Shown piece by piece: positions 1 to 8,095 of a stretch of DNA of 64,000 nt. The notes below the pieces were generated by a model. It was not told the origin of the DNA, ran no database searches, and worked only from the letters and a program-made list of their open reading frames with translations. Source of the DNA: Thermopolyspora flexuosa (GTDB taxonomy: Bacteria > Actinomycetota > Actinomycetes > Streptosporangiales > Streptosporangiaceae); the NCBI RefSeq assembly GCF_006716785.1, contig NZ_VFPQ01000001.1, positions 3,410,001 to 3,474,000 on the forward strand, read 5' to 3'. A program made the translations under genes and the position numbers. The first letter of the stretch is position 1; each line of letters starts with the position of its first letter.

Positions 1-404
1 ATCTCCGCGGGCACGAAGCCGCTCACGGTCGTGCCCGCGCCGGGCACCGGGTTGACGGCGAGCCGTCCGCCGATCTCGGCGAGGTACGCGTGCATCGCGA
101 CGATGCCGCGTCCCGTCGTGCCCGGCTCGAAGCCCCGGCCGCCGTCGCTCACGGTGAGCCGGAGCCCGGTCCGGCCGACGGTGAGGGCGATCGACACCAC
201 CCGCGCCCCGCTGTGCCGCGCCACGTTGTCGAGCGCCTCGCGCACGGTCGCGTAGACGTTGTCCGCCACCTTCGGCGGCACCTTCTGTTCCGGGAGGGCC
301 CACACCTCGACCGTGATTCCGGTGCGTTCGGACCACTCCGTCAGGTGATCGCGCAGCAACTGCGAGAGCCCCTCGTTCTCCCGCATGCGACGCTGTTCGG
401 CCAC
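1..404 (-). CDS. Sensor histidine kinase-like ATPase domain protein (3' end outside window)
   Basis: The readable part encodes a HATPase_c fold of the NarL/LuxR-coupled kinase class. An N-box (VREALDNVARHSGA), a G1 box (VSDGGRGFEPG) and a G2-like stretch (GRGIVAMHAYLAEIGG) are visible. It would bind ATP and normally phosphorylate a response regulator. Start choice: GTG at 404, preceded by GGGGGAGG with a short 3-nt spacer; in-frame ATGs exist at 431 and 386. With any of these starts fewer than 60 residues precede the N-box, so no complete sensor or dimerisation region lies here and no coding extension is visible upstream. It may be a stand-alone ATPase domain or a 5'-truncated kinase. It leaves the window without a stop. 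Confidence 0.6.
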   Translation of the reverse strand, partial: MAEQRRMRENEGLSQLLRDHLTEWSERTGITVEVWALPEQKVPPKVADNVYATVREALDNVARHSGARVVSIALTVGRTGLRLTVSDGGRGFEPGTTGRGIVAMHAYLAEIGGRLAVNPVPGAGTTVSGFVPAE

Positions 405-671
405 GTGCCTCCCCCAACCGTGTGAGCGCATCTCGGCGGCGACGATCCACCTCCTCACCTTTTGGACTGATTTGTGTGCGACGGTATCGCTCCACGGCCG
501 GTTACGAAACCGTCACTCGCCCGGTGTGGGCACAGGCCCGTGGGCCCGGCGTACCCGCAGGGTGTATCCAGACGCTACCCAAAGGCGGGTCGCGCCACGC
601 CGGTGACGGGCCAGGTGACCGGCGTGTCCGTCGCGGTCACCGGTCATGTCAGGGGCACGCGCGGGGAGGCA

Positions 672-716
672 GGACCGTCCGGCGGCCGGGCCGTACCGGG
701 ACGGAACGGACGGTCC
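672..716 (-). terminator. Hairpin downstream of the copper/CtaG operon
   Basis: A perfect 10-bp inverted repeat (GGACCGTCCG at 672-681, CGGACGGTCC at 707-716) encloses a GC-rich loop with a smaller internal pairing. It lies 29 bp past the stop of the CtaG gene on the minus strand. There is no U-tract, as is usual for actinobacterial terminators. The rest of 405-744 shows no gene. Confidence 0.45.
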
Positions 717-744
717 GGTCAGGAGGAGGCGGGCCGGTACGGGG

Positions 745-2787
745 TCAGTCGGCGTTGCCCGCGGCCTGGTTGAGCCGGCGCAGGTACTCGTTGTAGGCGT
801 CGAGCTCGGCGTCGCCCGTCCCGCCCGTCCTGGCGGCCCGCGCGTCGGCCCGGCGCTCGGCCTGCCGCGCCCGGCGCTCGTCGTTCCGGTACCACTGGAA
901 GGCGAGCGCGACCACCACGATGAGCGTGGGGATCTCCCCGAACGCCCAGGCGATGGCGCCGCCGTCCGACTGGTCGGCGAGGATGGACGGCCCCCAGGTA
1001 CGGCCGAGCTGGTCGTACCACTCCGGCGCGAGCGGCTCGGACATGCTCATCAGCGCCACGCCGAAGAACGCGTGGAACGGCATGGTGACGAACAGCAGCA
1101 GCAGCCGGTAGACGTGCGACAGCCCGTGCGGCGACGGGTCCACGCCGATGATCACCCAGAAGAACAGGCAGCCCGCGGCGAGGAAGTGCACGGTCATCGC
1201 GAGGTGGCCGATGTGCTCCTGCATGAGCGCGCCGAAGATCGGGGTGAAGTACAGCGCGTAGGTGGAGCCGACGAAGACCACGGTCGCGTACGCCGGGTGG
1301 CCGATCACCCGGATCACCCGGCTGTGCAGGATCGTGGTGAGCCACTCGCGCGGCCCGCGGTCGCCCCGGCGGCGCGCCGGCTTGAGCGCGCGCAGCGCGA
1401 GCGTGACCGGTGCGCCCAGCACCAGGAAGATCGGCACGAGCATGGACAGCACCATGTGCTCGACCATGTGCATGCTGAACAGCACCGGCGAGTACCGGGC
1501 GAGGCCGCTCTGGGTGGCGAACACGAGGATGACCACGCCGGTGTACCACGCCAGGGTGCGGCCCACCGGCCACCGGTCGCCGCGGCGGTGCAGCCGCAGC
1601 ACGGCCGCGCCGTACAGGCCCGCGAGCACCGCGGCGAGCACGGCGAACAGCAAGTTGAACCACCACAGGGTGAGCACGTTGCCGAGCGTGAGCGGCGGCG
1701 GCACCGGGTAGCCCAGCAGCTCGAAGGCCCGGTCGGTGGGGAGGTTCACCGGCGGCGGCGCGGTGCGCGACAGCGCCACGGCCACGCCCATCGTGCCCGC
1801 CATCAGCAGCACCTCGCCGGTGGCGAGGGCGATGAACGCGTTCCGCCGCCCGGCGGCGAGCTCGGGCAGGGTGCGGCGGCGGTGCCACCAGCCGAGGACG
1901 CCCAGCCCGCAGAACGCGACCACCTTCACCACGATGAGCAGGCCGTAGGTTGAGGTGAACAGGTCGGTCACCGAGGCGAGCCGGGCCATGGAGGCGAAGG
2001 CGCCGGACAGCCCCACGCCGATGAGGCACCACAGCGCCATCGCCGAGAACCGCCGCGCGGCCTCGTCGAGGTGCTTCCCGCCGCGCAGCGCGTGCACGCC
2101 GAGCACCGCGAGCCCGCCGATCCAGATCGCGAGCGTGATGATGTGGAACGCGGCCGAGGTGATGGCGAGCCCGTGGTTGGGGGAGCTCGCCGAGTGCCCG
2201 GTGAGCGGCGGCGGCAGCAGCGTGATCAGCGAGAGCACCAGCAGCCACGCCGCGGCGCCCGCGGTGATCGCGCCCCGGGCGAAGAACGCGATCGCGACCG
2301 CGAACAGCACCACGAGCACGAGCGCCACGCCCTGCTCGGTCTGCGCGGCGTAGCTGGACAGCTCGTTGCCCGCGAGCAGCTCGCCCACCGGCATGCCGAG
2401 CACGTCGGAGGCGCCGAACACGAGCGTGGCGCCCGCGGCGCCGGACCAGATCAGGGCCGACCAGGCGGCGGCCTTGACGTAGCCGAGCGCCGCGGGGCGC
2501 AGCACCCCCTTGTCGCTGGGGAGGAGCACGGTCGCGGTGAGCAGCAGGCCCACGGTGAGCACGCCGGCGGCGTTCATGGTGAGCTTCGACACCGGCAGCA
2601 TCCAGCGGGTGAACATGCCCTGGTCGGGCAGCCCCGGGATGATGCGCGGGTTCGCCGCGCCGCCGAACACCATCGCCATCACGAGCGCGCCCGCGGCGAC
2701 GCACGCCGCGGCGATGATCAGCCGTACGGCGCCGCTCCGCCCCTGGGCGGCCGCCGCCCGCTCGTCCTGCCCGCTCGCCGTCTTCAT
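745..2787 (-). CDS. CopD-domain / CtaG (Caa3_CtaG) fusion membrane protein
   Basis: A 680-residue polytopic inner-membrane protein. The N-terminal half (about residues 25-360) resembles the copper resistance D domain, a multi-helix copper-import module. The C-terminal half resembles the cytochrome c oxidase assembly factor CtaG family, with His-rich helices such as LFSMHMVEHMVLSM and MTVHFLAAGCLFFW that are typical metal ligands. Such fusions are common in actinobacteria and probably deliver copper to cytochrome oxidase or handle periplasmic copper. It starts at ATG 2787 with AGGACG just upstream and lies 49 bp after copC, so one transcript is likely. The hydrophilic C-terminal tail is rich in Arg and Ala. 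Confidence 0.9.
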   Translation of the reverse strand: MKTASGQDERAAAAQGRSGAVRLIIAAACVAAGALVMAMVFGGAANPRIIPGLPDQGMFTRWMLPVSKLTMNAAGVLTVGLLLTATVLLPSDKGVLRPAALGYVKAAAWSALIWSGAAGATLVFGASDVLGMPVGELLAGNELSSYAAQTEQGVALVLVVLFAVAIAFFARGAITAGAAAWLLVLSLITLLPPPLTGHSASSPNHGLAITSAAFHIITLAIWIGGLAVLGVHALRGGKHLDEAARRFSAMALWCLIGVGLSGAFASMARLASVTDLFTSTYGLLIVVKVVAFCGLGVLGWWHRRRTLPELAAGRRNAFIALATGEVLLMAGTMGVAVALSRTAPPPVNLPTDRAFELLGYPVPPPLTLGNVLTLWWFNLLFAVLAAVLAGLYGAAVLRLHRRGDRWPVGRTLAWYTGVVILVFATQSGLARYSPVLFSMHMVEHMVLSMLVPIFLVLGAPVTLALRALKPARRRGDRGPREWLTTILHSRVIRVIGHPAYATVVFVGSTYALYFTPIFGALMQEHIGHLAMTVHFLAAGCLFFWVIIGVDPSPHGLSHVYRLLLLFVTMPFHAFFGVALMSMSEPLAPEWYDQLGRTWGPSILADQSDGGAIAWAFGEIPTLIVVVALAFQWYRNDERRARQAERRADARAARTGGTGDAELDAYNEYLRRLNQAAGNAD

Positions 2788-2836
2788 CGTCCTGTCGCCA
2801 CCGTCTCCGGGTACTCAGCGCGGTACGGCACGGCCG

Positions 2837-3544
2837 TTACCGGTCCTCCGCGGCCTTCGTGGTCTGCTCGCCGCCCGCCTTCTTCGGGCGCAGGCTGATG
2901 GCCAGGCCGATGCCGATGCCGGCGAGGCCGAAGACGACCATCCACACCCAGGCGGGCACGCCGCCGGACCGCTCCTCGGTGGACGCCGGCGCGGCGTTCC
3001 CCGCCGCCTCGTCCGCGGCGTCGCCGGAGCCGCCCGAAGTGCCGCCCGCGGGCGTCTCGCCGGCCCCGGCGGACGGCTCGGCGGACGCCGTGGGCTCCGG
3101 GGTCGCGGCGCCGTCGCCGCCCTCCTCCTCGGCGGTCGGGCTCTCGGTGGGCTCGGGCGCGACGAGCGTGAACGGGATCTCGCCGTCGACCGGGTGCCCG
3201 TCCGGCGAGACCACGCGGTAGGCGATCGTGTAGGAGCCCGGGGGCAGGTCGTCGGCGACGTCCTGGGTGACCAGCGCGCCGTCGACCTTCGGCTTGCCGG
3301 TGTGGTACGTCTCCCCGTCCGGGCCGCGGAGGATCACCGTGGGCAGCCGCACCGGCTGGGTGAACTCCAGCTCCACCCGCTCCAGGCTCTCGACCTTGGC
3401 GTTCTTCTCCGGGTCGCTGCGCTTGAGCGCGGTGTGGGCGAGAGCCGGGGCGGCCGACGCGATACCGAGCGCGGTGCCGAGCACCACGCCGAGGACCGCG
3501 GCCAGCAGGCGGGAGAACCTGGCCGCGAGGAAAGAGGTCTTCAT
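2837..3544 (-). CDS. CopC-domain copper-binding protein, membrane-anchored
   Basis: A 235-residue secreted protein. It has an N-terminal signal peptide (about residues 1-36) ending in ALAHTALKRSDP, which places a histidine at the mature N terminus as expected for Cu(II) binding by CopC. A CopC beta-sandwich follows with the conserved segment VVSPDGHPVDGEI (second His). A Pro/Thr/Ser/Glu-rich linker and a C-terminal membrane helix (VWMVVFGLAGIGIGLAISL) with a positive tail complete it, the usual actinobacterial YcnJ/CopC layout. It is the first gene of a two-gene operon with the CopD/CtaG fusion and probably passes copper to it. Confidence 0.9.
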   Translation of the reverse strand: MKTSFLAARFSRLLAAVLGVVLGTALGIASAAPALAHTALKRSDPEKNAKVESLERVELEFTQPVRLPTVILRGPDGETYHTGKPKVDGALVTQDVADDLPPGSYTIAYRVVSPDGHPVDGEIPFTLVAPEPTESPTAEEEGGDGAATPEPTASAEPSAGAGETPAGGTSGGSGDAADEAAGNAAPASTEERSGGVPAWVWMVVFGLAGIGIGLAISLRPKKAGGEQTTKAAEDR

Positions 3545-3700
3545 AACGTCACAAGGCTACCCAGGCGGGCGACCGGTCCCCACCCCAACCGGGGAACCCC
3601 GCCGGAGGGTACGGCCGGCCGTACGGCACGGCCGATCCGCGCCACGACACGACGGCGGGGCGGGACCGGTGGGTCGGCCCCGCCCCGCGCGGGTCACGTC

Positions 3701-4993
3701 CTACAGCCCGGCGCCGGCGAGGGCGCGCTGGTAGGCGGTGGTGCTCGCCTCCACGTCGTCGAGGCGCTCGAGCGCGGCGGCGGCCACCACCCAGCTCCGG
3801 GTGTTCGACCGGGAGACCGGGGCCTTGTCGAGCCACTCGGCGGCGGCGGCCAGCTCGGCGGCGGCGTCCTCCTCCCGGCCCAGGCCCATGTAGGCGTGGC
3901 CGAGCATGAGGCGGGCCTCGGCGCGCATGCCGCGGGCGCTCTCGGTCAGCGCCTCCAGGGCGGCCTTGGCGTACTCGGCGGCCTTCTCGTTGTTGCCGAG
4001 GGCGAGCTCCGCCCGGGCGAGCTCGACGTCGCACAGGGCGCGGTCGTTGCGGCTCGCCGACGACTCGGTCAGCTCCCGCTTGACCCGCAGCAGCAGGTCG
4101 CGGGCGGTCTCCGCCTGCTCGGGGCGGACCCGCAGCAGCAGCCCGGCGTACGCGCCGCGCACGCGGGCGAGGTTGCGCGGGTCCCCGTTCTCGGAGTGGA
4201 TGGCGAGGGCGCGCTCGGCGAGCGCGAGCGCCTCGTCGCCGCGCCGGGTCTGCTCGGCGAGTATTGCCGCGTTCCAACACGCGGCAACGATCGCCCGCGG
4301 CGTGCCGAGCCGGTCCGCGGCGGTGAGCAGCTCCCCGGAGAACTGCCGGGCGCGCAGCAGGTCGCCGCGCTCGATGTACGCCATGAGGAGCGTGGCGCCC
4401 AGCTCGACGAGCCCGTCGTTCCAGGCGACCTCGTCCGGTCGGCCGAGCGTCCGCTCCCCGATCCGCACCGCGGCGGACAGGTCGCCGAGGTCCCGGTAGC
4501 AGCGGCACAGGGCCAGGGAGATCGCGACCCGGCGCTCCTCGGTGAGCTCCTCCTCGGTGGACTCCAGCAGCCGCTCGTGGATCTCGATCGCCTCGGCGAC
4601 GTCGCCGCACGCCTCGAGGGCGAGGGCGTAGCCGTACTCGGTGTCGAGGCGAAGCCGGGCGAGTCCGGCGAGCTTGGGGTCGGCCCGCAGCTCCGCGAAG
4701 CGGGTGCGCGCCTCCTCGACCTCACCGTTCTCCAGCGCGAGCTTGGCGTACCGCAGCCTGAGCTCGAGCTCCTCCATCTCCTCGGCGGTCACGCCGTTGA
4801 GCAGATAGGTGAGCGAGCACTGCAGCTTGGCGGCGAGCAGCTCGAGGACGGCCGGGGTCGGCGTGCGCTTCCCGCTCTCGATCAGGGATACGTAGCTGTC
4901 CGACAGTTCCGGATGCGCGAGCTGCGCCTGCGACATACCGCGCTGACGGCGAATCGCCTTGATTCGCTGGCCCACGAGATCTTGACTGCCCAC
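3701..4993 (-). CDS. XRE-family HTH regulator with C-terminal TPR domain (RRNPP-like architecture)
   Basis: About 430 residues. The N-terminal 60 form a Cro/CI-type helix-turn-helix (QRIKAIRRQRGMSQAQLAHP, then SDSYVSLIESGKRTP). The rest is an all-helical TPR array, with repeating patterns such as LALENGEVEEARTRFAELRA and ALALAERALAIHSENGD, up to the C terminus. This is the layout of peptide-responsive regulators (Rap/PlcR/PrgX/Rgg class), in which the TPR groove binds a short exported peptide. GTG 4993 is chosen because AGGGG lies 5 nt upstream; GTG 4999 overlaps that site. The gene is divergent from a small secreted peptide gene starting 47 bp away, so the two share a regulatory region. That the TPR domain senses this peptide is inference. 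Confidence 0.85.
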   Translation of the reverse strand: MGSQDLVGQRIKAIRRQRGMSQAQLAHPELSDSYVSLIESGKRTPTPAVLELLAAKLQCSLTYLLNGVTAEEMEELELRLRYAKLALENGEVEEARTRFAELRADPKLAGLARLRLDTEYGYALALEACGDVAEAIEIHERLLESTEEELTEERRVAISLALCRCYRDLGDLSAAVRIGERTLGRPDEVAWNDGLVELGATLLMAYIERGDLLRARQFSGELLTAADRLGTPRAIVAACWNAAILAEQTRRGDEALALAERALAIHSENGDPRNLARVRGAYAGLLLRVRPEQAETARDLLLRVKRELTESSASRNDRALCDVELARAELALGNNEKAAEYAKAALEALTESARGMRAEARLMLGHAYMGLGREEDAAAELAAAAEWLDKAPVSRSNTRSWVVAAAALERLDDVEASTTAYQRALAGAGL

Positions 4994-5035
4994 CGGCACC
5001 CCTAAAATGCTCCAAGCCGTAACACACGATGGAGG
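4982..5035 (+). promoter_or_regulatory. Putative promoter and ribosome binding site of the small secreted peptide gene
   Basis: TTGACT (4982-4987) and TAAAAT (5003-5008) form a -35/-10 pair with a 15-bp spacer, shorter than optimal. GGAGG (5031-5035) lies 5 nt before the ATG at 5041 and is a full Shine-Dalgarno site. The start codon of the divergent HTH-TPR gene lies between the two promoter boxes, so a regulator bound here would affect both genes. This is the AT-richest stretch for several hundred bases either side. Confidence 0.4.
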
Positions 5036-5040
5036 TCAAC

Positions 5041-5193
5041 ATGCGTCGACGCCTCGCCTTGATCGGCGCGCTCGTAGTGGCAGCGTTGTCGATCCCCACC
5101 GCAGGAGCTAATGCTACGACTAACACAGCCAACGACGCGACGCTTTCCCGGTCGCCGATCGTCGCCCTCGGATACATCTGGGCCTGCTGCTGA
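5041..5193 (+). CDS. Small secreted peptide precursor, candidate signal for the adjacent HTH-TPR regulator
   Basis: A 50-codon frame with a perfect GGAGG site 5 nt before the ATG. The product has a textbook Sec signal peptide: MRRRLA (three Arg), a hydrophobic core LIGALVVAALS, and an AxA-type site in TAGANA. A mature peptide of about 25 residues would follow, starting TTNTAND and ending SPIVALGYIWACC. A hydrophobic aromatic C terminus released from a short exported precursor resembles Phr, SHP and XIP-type pheromones of RRNPP systems. No RiPP-modifying enzyme, protease or dedicated exporter is adjacent. I recognise no named family. Alternative: a structural or antimicrobial microprotein with a C-terminal Cys pair. 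Confidence 0.65.
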   Translation: MRRRLALIGALVVAALSIPTAGANATTNTANDATLSRSPIVALGYIWACC

Positions 5194-5227
5194 TCGGCGG
5201 CAACGCCCGTCCGGGGCGCCACGGCAG

Positions 5228-5262
5228 GCCGAAACAATGCGCCATTGACGCGCGGTTTCGGC
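5228..5262 (+). terminator. Nested inverted repeat 35 bp after the small peptide gene
   Basis: GCCGAAAC (5228-5235) pairs perfectly with GTTTCGGC (5255-5262). The 19-nt loop contains a second small inverted repeat, AATG-CGC-CATT. Its position suggests a transcript end or stability element for the short peptide mRNA. No U-tract follows. Confidence 0.4.
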
Positions 5263-5840
5263 GGGCGCTCCCCGCGGCGCGGCGAATTCGATATCCGACC
5301 GTGTTCACATCTATATCCGGAAGGGCGGCTCGGGCGACCGGAAGCCCGGCGGATAACGGGCCGGAGGGTTCGTCCGGAGAGCCCGACCGGCGCGCCGTTC
5401 CCGTCGGATAAACGGTCGCGCGGAACCGGGCGGCGCCGGAATGCCGGGCCCGCCGGGAACGAGCGGGCGACGCCGCGGAAACGCGCCTTCCGCCGCCCGC
5501 CGGGCCCGCCGGGTCGCGACCCGGCCGCCGCGGACCGCCGCCGCGCCGCACGGCGCGCACACTCCCGGGGCCGCACTCGCACCGGTCCTCGCCGGGGCGG
5601 GCGCGGCCTCCCCTTTGCCCGGCCACCGCCCGCGGGGAACGCGTCCGCCGGGGCACGACGGACGACCGCGGGTGCCCTGCCGGTGCGCTCCCCCGATTCC
5701 AGGGACGGCGTAGGCCCGCGCCGTGTTGCACGCACGGCGGAACTTTCGTTACCGAAGTTCGTTCCGGCGCACGCGACGCCGATGTGCGCGGGAATCGCCG
5801 CCGGGGCCTGCCGTACGGCCCGGCGAACCGCACGGCCGGG
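5263..5840. other. Intergenic stretch without a recognisable gene
   Basis: About 580 bp between the peptide gene and the SecD-like gene. Open frames in this stretch are long only because stop codons are scarce at this GC content. None has a convincing ribosome binding site, codon bias or recognisable domain. No tRNA-like or repeat structure was found. Confidence 0.4.
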
Positions 5841-6758
5841 TCACGGGGTGGGTCCGCCGGCGCCGGGCCGCCCGCCGCCCGCGGGCCCGGGGGAACCGAG
5901 GCCGGTGGACCCGTCGGTGGGCATGGTCGTCGGCCCGGTGCTCGGCGCCGCCGGGTCGGACGGCGTGCCGGGCTGCGTGGCCGGCGCGGTGCCGGGAACG
6001 GTGGTGTCCGGCACGGCGGGGGACGTGCCCGACGGGGTGCCGAGGAGGCGGGCGACCAGGGCCTCGGCGCTCTCCTTGGTGAGGCCCGCGATGCTCAGGC
6101 TGTCCCGGGTGATCGCCTGGCTGACCCGGGGCGCGGTGACCACCTTGTCGCCCACCACGAGGGCGAGCTGCCGCTCCACCGTCTCCCGGGTGAGGTCCTC
6201 GATCAGGTCCCGGCTCTCCGGCGCGAGCACGATCCGGACCGCGTAGGCGCCGTTGCGCTCCTGCAGCGTCTCGATCTTCTGCACCGTGGTCACGGTGACC
6301 CCGGCCTCCACCTGGTAGCAGGTGGTGCCCGCCTCGTCGAGCACCGCCTCCGCGCCGGGGCAGGGGGCCTGCTTGACCGCCCTGACCGGGGCGAAGTGCA
6401 TCGGCGTCGCCAGGCGGCGCACCTGGACGGTGGCGAGCGGCGGCGCGTGCGGGTTGCGGGTCATCAGCACCGCGACGGTGGCCGCCACGCCGGTCAGCAC
6501 CACTACGAGGACGAGCGACACGGCGAGGATGATCGTGGCCGCGCGGGGAGCCCGCGGCGCCCCCGCACCGGGCCCGCCCGGCGCCGCGGCCGGTGGCGCG
6601 GAAGCCGGTGGCGCCGGGGTCGCGGGCGCGCCCGGGGCCGGCGGCGTCGCCGGGGCCGGTCCCGGCACGAACGGGCCCCCGGTCTGCGGGCCGTGCTCCT
6701 GCGGACCCGCCGCGGGGGCGCCGGATGGCCGCGCGCCCGGTGCCGGACTGTCGTGCAT
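5841..6758 (-). CDS. Membrane protein with SecDF P1-head-like extracytoplasmic domain
   Basis: A 305-residue protein with a Pro/Ala/Gly-rich cytoplasmic tail (about residues 1-70), one transmembrane helix (TIILAVSLVLVVVLTGVAAT) and an outer domain. The segment VVGDKVVTAPRVSQAITRDS followed by LSIAGLTKESAEALVARLL matches the pattern of the SecD P1 head subdomain (x-DGKV-x-S/TAP-x-V, then E-A-x-x-L). The remaining helices and pore region of SecD are absent. It is therefore not a translocase subunit, but a single-pass protein carrying the substrate-contacting head fold. It starts at ATG 6758 with GGGAG 4 nt upstream. A Pro/Thr-rich tail ends the protein. Function unknown; a role at the cell surface is inferred. 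Confidence 0.65.
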   Translation of the reverse strand: MHDSPAPGARPSGAPAAGPQEHGPQTGGPFVPGPAPATPPAPGAPATPAPPASAPPAAAPGGPGAGAPRAPRAATIILAVSLVLVVVLTGVAATVAVLMTRNPHAPPLATVQVRRLATPMHFAPVRAVKQAPCPGAEAVLDEAGTTCYQVEAGVTVTTVQKIETLQERNGAYAVRIVLAPESRDLIEDLTRETVERQLALVVGDKVVTAPRVSQAITRDSLSIAGLTKESAEALVARLLGTPSGTSPAVPDTTVPGTAPATQPGTPSDPAAPSTGPTTMPTDGSTGLGSPGPAGGGRPGAGGPTP

Positions 6759-6967
6759 GCACTCCCTCTATCCGCCCGCCGGCCGCCCGCCGGATCACGG
6801 ACGGCCTGCCGCATCCGGGGCAGAGCCTAGCGAGACGGGCGAAAACCGGGTAACCGGGCGGGCTCCGCCGCCGGGCGCGGCGGCCATGTGGGCCGCGCCG
6901 CCGGGACGAAGACGAACATTTCACGCCGATTGTGCGCCCCTGCCGTACCGGTGGGAAGCAGGGCGGT

Positions 6968-8083
6968 ATGAAGGTGGCGGTCCCTCGCGAGGTGATGAGT
7001 CAGGAGTACCGCGTCGCCCTCACCCCGGCGGGCGCGTACGAGCTCACCCGGCACGGGCACCGGGTGCTGGTGGAGAGCGGCGCGGGCGCGGGCTCGGCGA
7101 TCACGGACGCGGACTTCGCCGCCGCGGGGGCGACGATCGTCGGCTCGGCGGACGACGTGTGGGCCGAGGGCGAGCTCGTGCTCAAGGTCAAGGAGCCGGT
7201 GCCCGCCGAGTACCCGCGCCTGCGCGCCGGACAGGTGCTCTTCACCTACCTGCACCTCGCCGCCTCGGCGGAGCTCACCCGCGCCCTGCTCGGCTCCGGG
7301 GTCACCGGCGTGGCGTACGAGACGGTGCAGACCGACGACGGCCGGCTGCCGCTGCTCGCCCCCATGTCGGAGGTGGCCGGGCGGCTCGCCCCGCAGGCCG
7401 GGGCGCACCACCTGGGGCGTCAGGCCGGCGGGCGCGGGGTGCTCATGGGCGGCGTGCCGGGCGTGTACCCGGCGAAGACGGTGGTGCTCGGCGCCGGGGT
7501 GGCGGGCCGCAACGCCGCCGCGATCGCCCTCGGCATGGGGGCCGAGGTGCTGCTGCTCGACAAGGACGCCGACCGGCTGCGCCAGGTCGACGCGGTGTAC
7601 CGCGGGCGCTGCCGTACCGTGGCGTCGAACGCGTACGAGATCGAGCGGGCGGTGCGCGACGCCGACCTGGTGATCGGCGCGGTGCTGGTGCCGGGGGCGC
7701 GGGCGCCCACGCTGGTCGACGACGACCTGGTGGCGCGGATGAAGCCCGGCTCGGTGCTCGTGGACGTGTCGATCGACCAGGGCGGGTGCTTCGCGAGCTC
7801 CCGCCCCACCACCCACGGCGACCCGACGTTCCGGGTGCACGGGTCGATCTTCTACTGCGTGACGAACATGCCCGGCGTGGTGCCGCACACCTCGACGTAC
7901 GCGCTCACCAACGTGACCCTGCCGTACGCGCTCGCCATCGCGGAACGCGGCCTGCAGGGGGCGATGCGGGCCGATCCGGCCCTCGCCCGCGGGCTCAACG
8001 TGCACCGGGGCGTGCTCACCAACGCCGCGGTCGCCGAGGCGCACGGCCTGGCCGCGGTGCCCGTGGCGCAGGCCCTCGCCTGA
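6968..8083 (+). CDS. ald: Alanine dehydrogenase
   Basis: A 371-residue cytosolic enzyme, the normal length for the family. It interconverts L-alanine and pyruvate plus ammonia with NAD(H). Visible signatures: the N-terminal MKVAVPREVMSQEYRVALTP, the substrate loop around LVLKVKEPVPAEY, a Rossmann dinucleotide site (VVLGAGVAGRNAAAIALGMG), IDQGGCF-SSRPTTH and the C-terminal ANMPG-like run TNMPGVVPHTSTYALTN. It starts at ATG 6968 after a weak GGGCGG site. It is transcribed away from the SecD-like gene and ends 12 bp before a convergent DUF3105 gene. In other actinobacteria ald responds to alanine and low oxygen; no regulator gene is adjacent here. Confidence 0.95.
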   Translation: MKVAVPREVMSQEYRVALTPAGAYELTRHGHRVLVESGAGAGSAITDADFAAAGATIVGSADDVWAEGELVLKVKEPVPAEYPRLRAGQVLFTYLHLAASAELTRALLGSGVTGVAYETVQTDDGRLPLLAPMSEVAGRLAPQAGAHHLGRQAGGRGVLMGGVPGVYPAKTVVLGAGVAGRNAAAIALGMGAEVLLLDKDADRLRQVDAVYRGRCRTVASNAYEIERAVRDADLVIGAVLVPGARAPTLVDDDLVARMKPGSVLVDVSIDQGGCFASSRPTTHGDPTFRVHGSIFYCVTNMPGVVPHTSTYALTNVTLPYALAIAERGLQGAMRADPALARGLNVHRGVLTNAAVAEAHGLAAVPVAQALA

Positions 8084-8095
8084 CCGGCCGGGCCG

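Noticed and set aside
719-2704. Second long minus-strand frame overlapping the CopD/CtaG gene.
   Set aside because: Arg/Ala/Gly-rich shadow of the conserved membrane protein in the neighbouring frame.
5041-5193. RiPP (lanthipeptide or lasso) precursor interpretation of the small peptide.
   Set aside because: It has a Sec signal peptide instead of a RiPP leader, and no modifying enzyme, cyclase or ABC exporter is nearby; a signalling peptide fits the context better.
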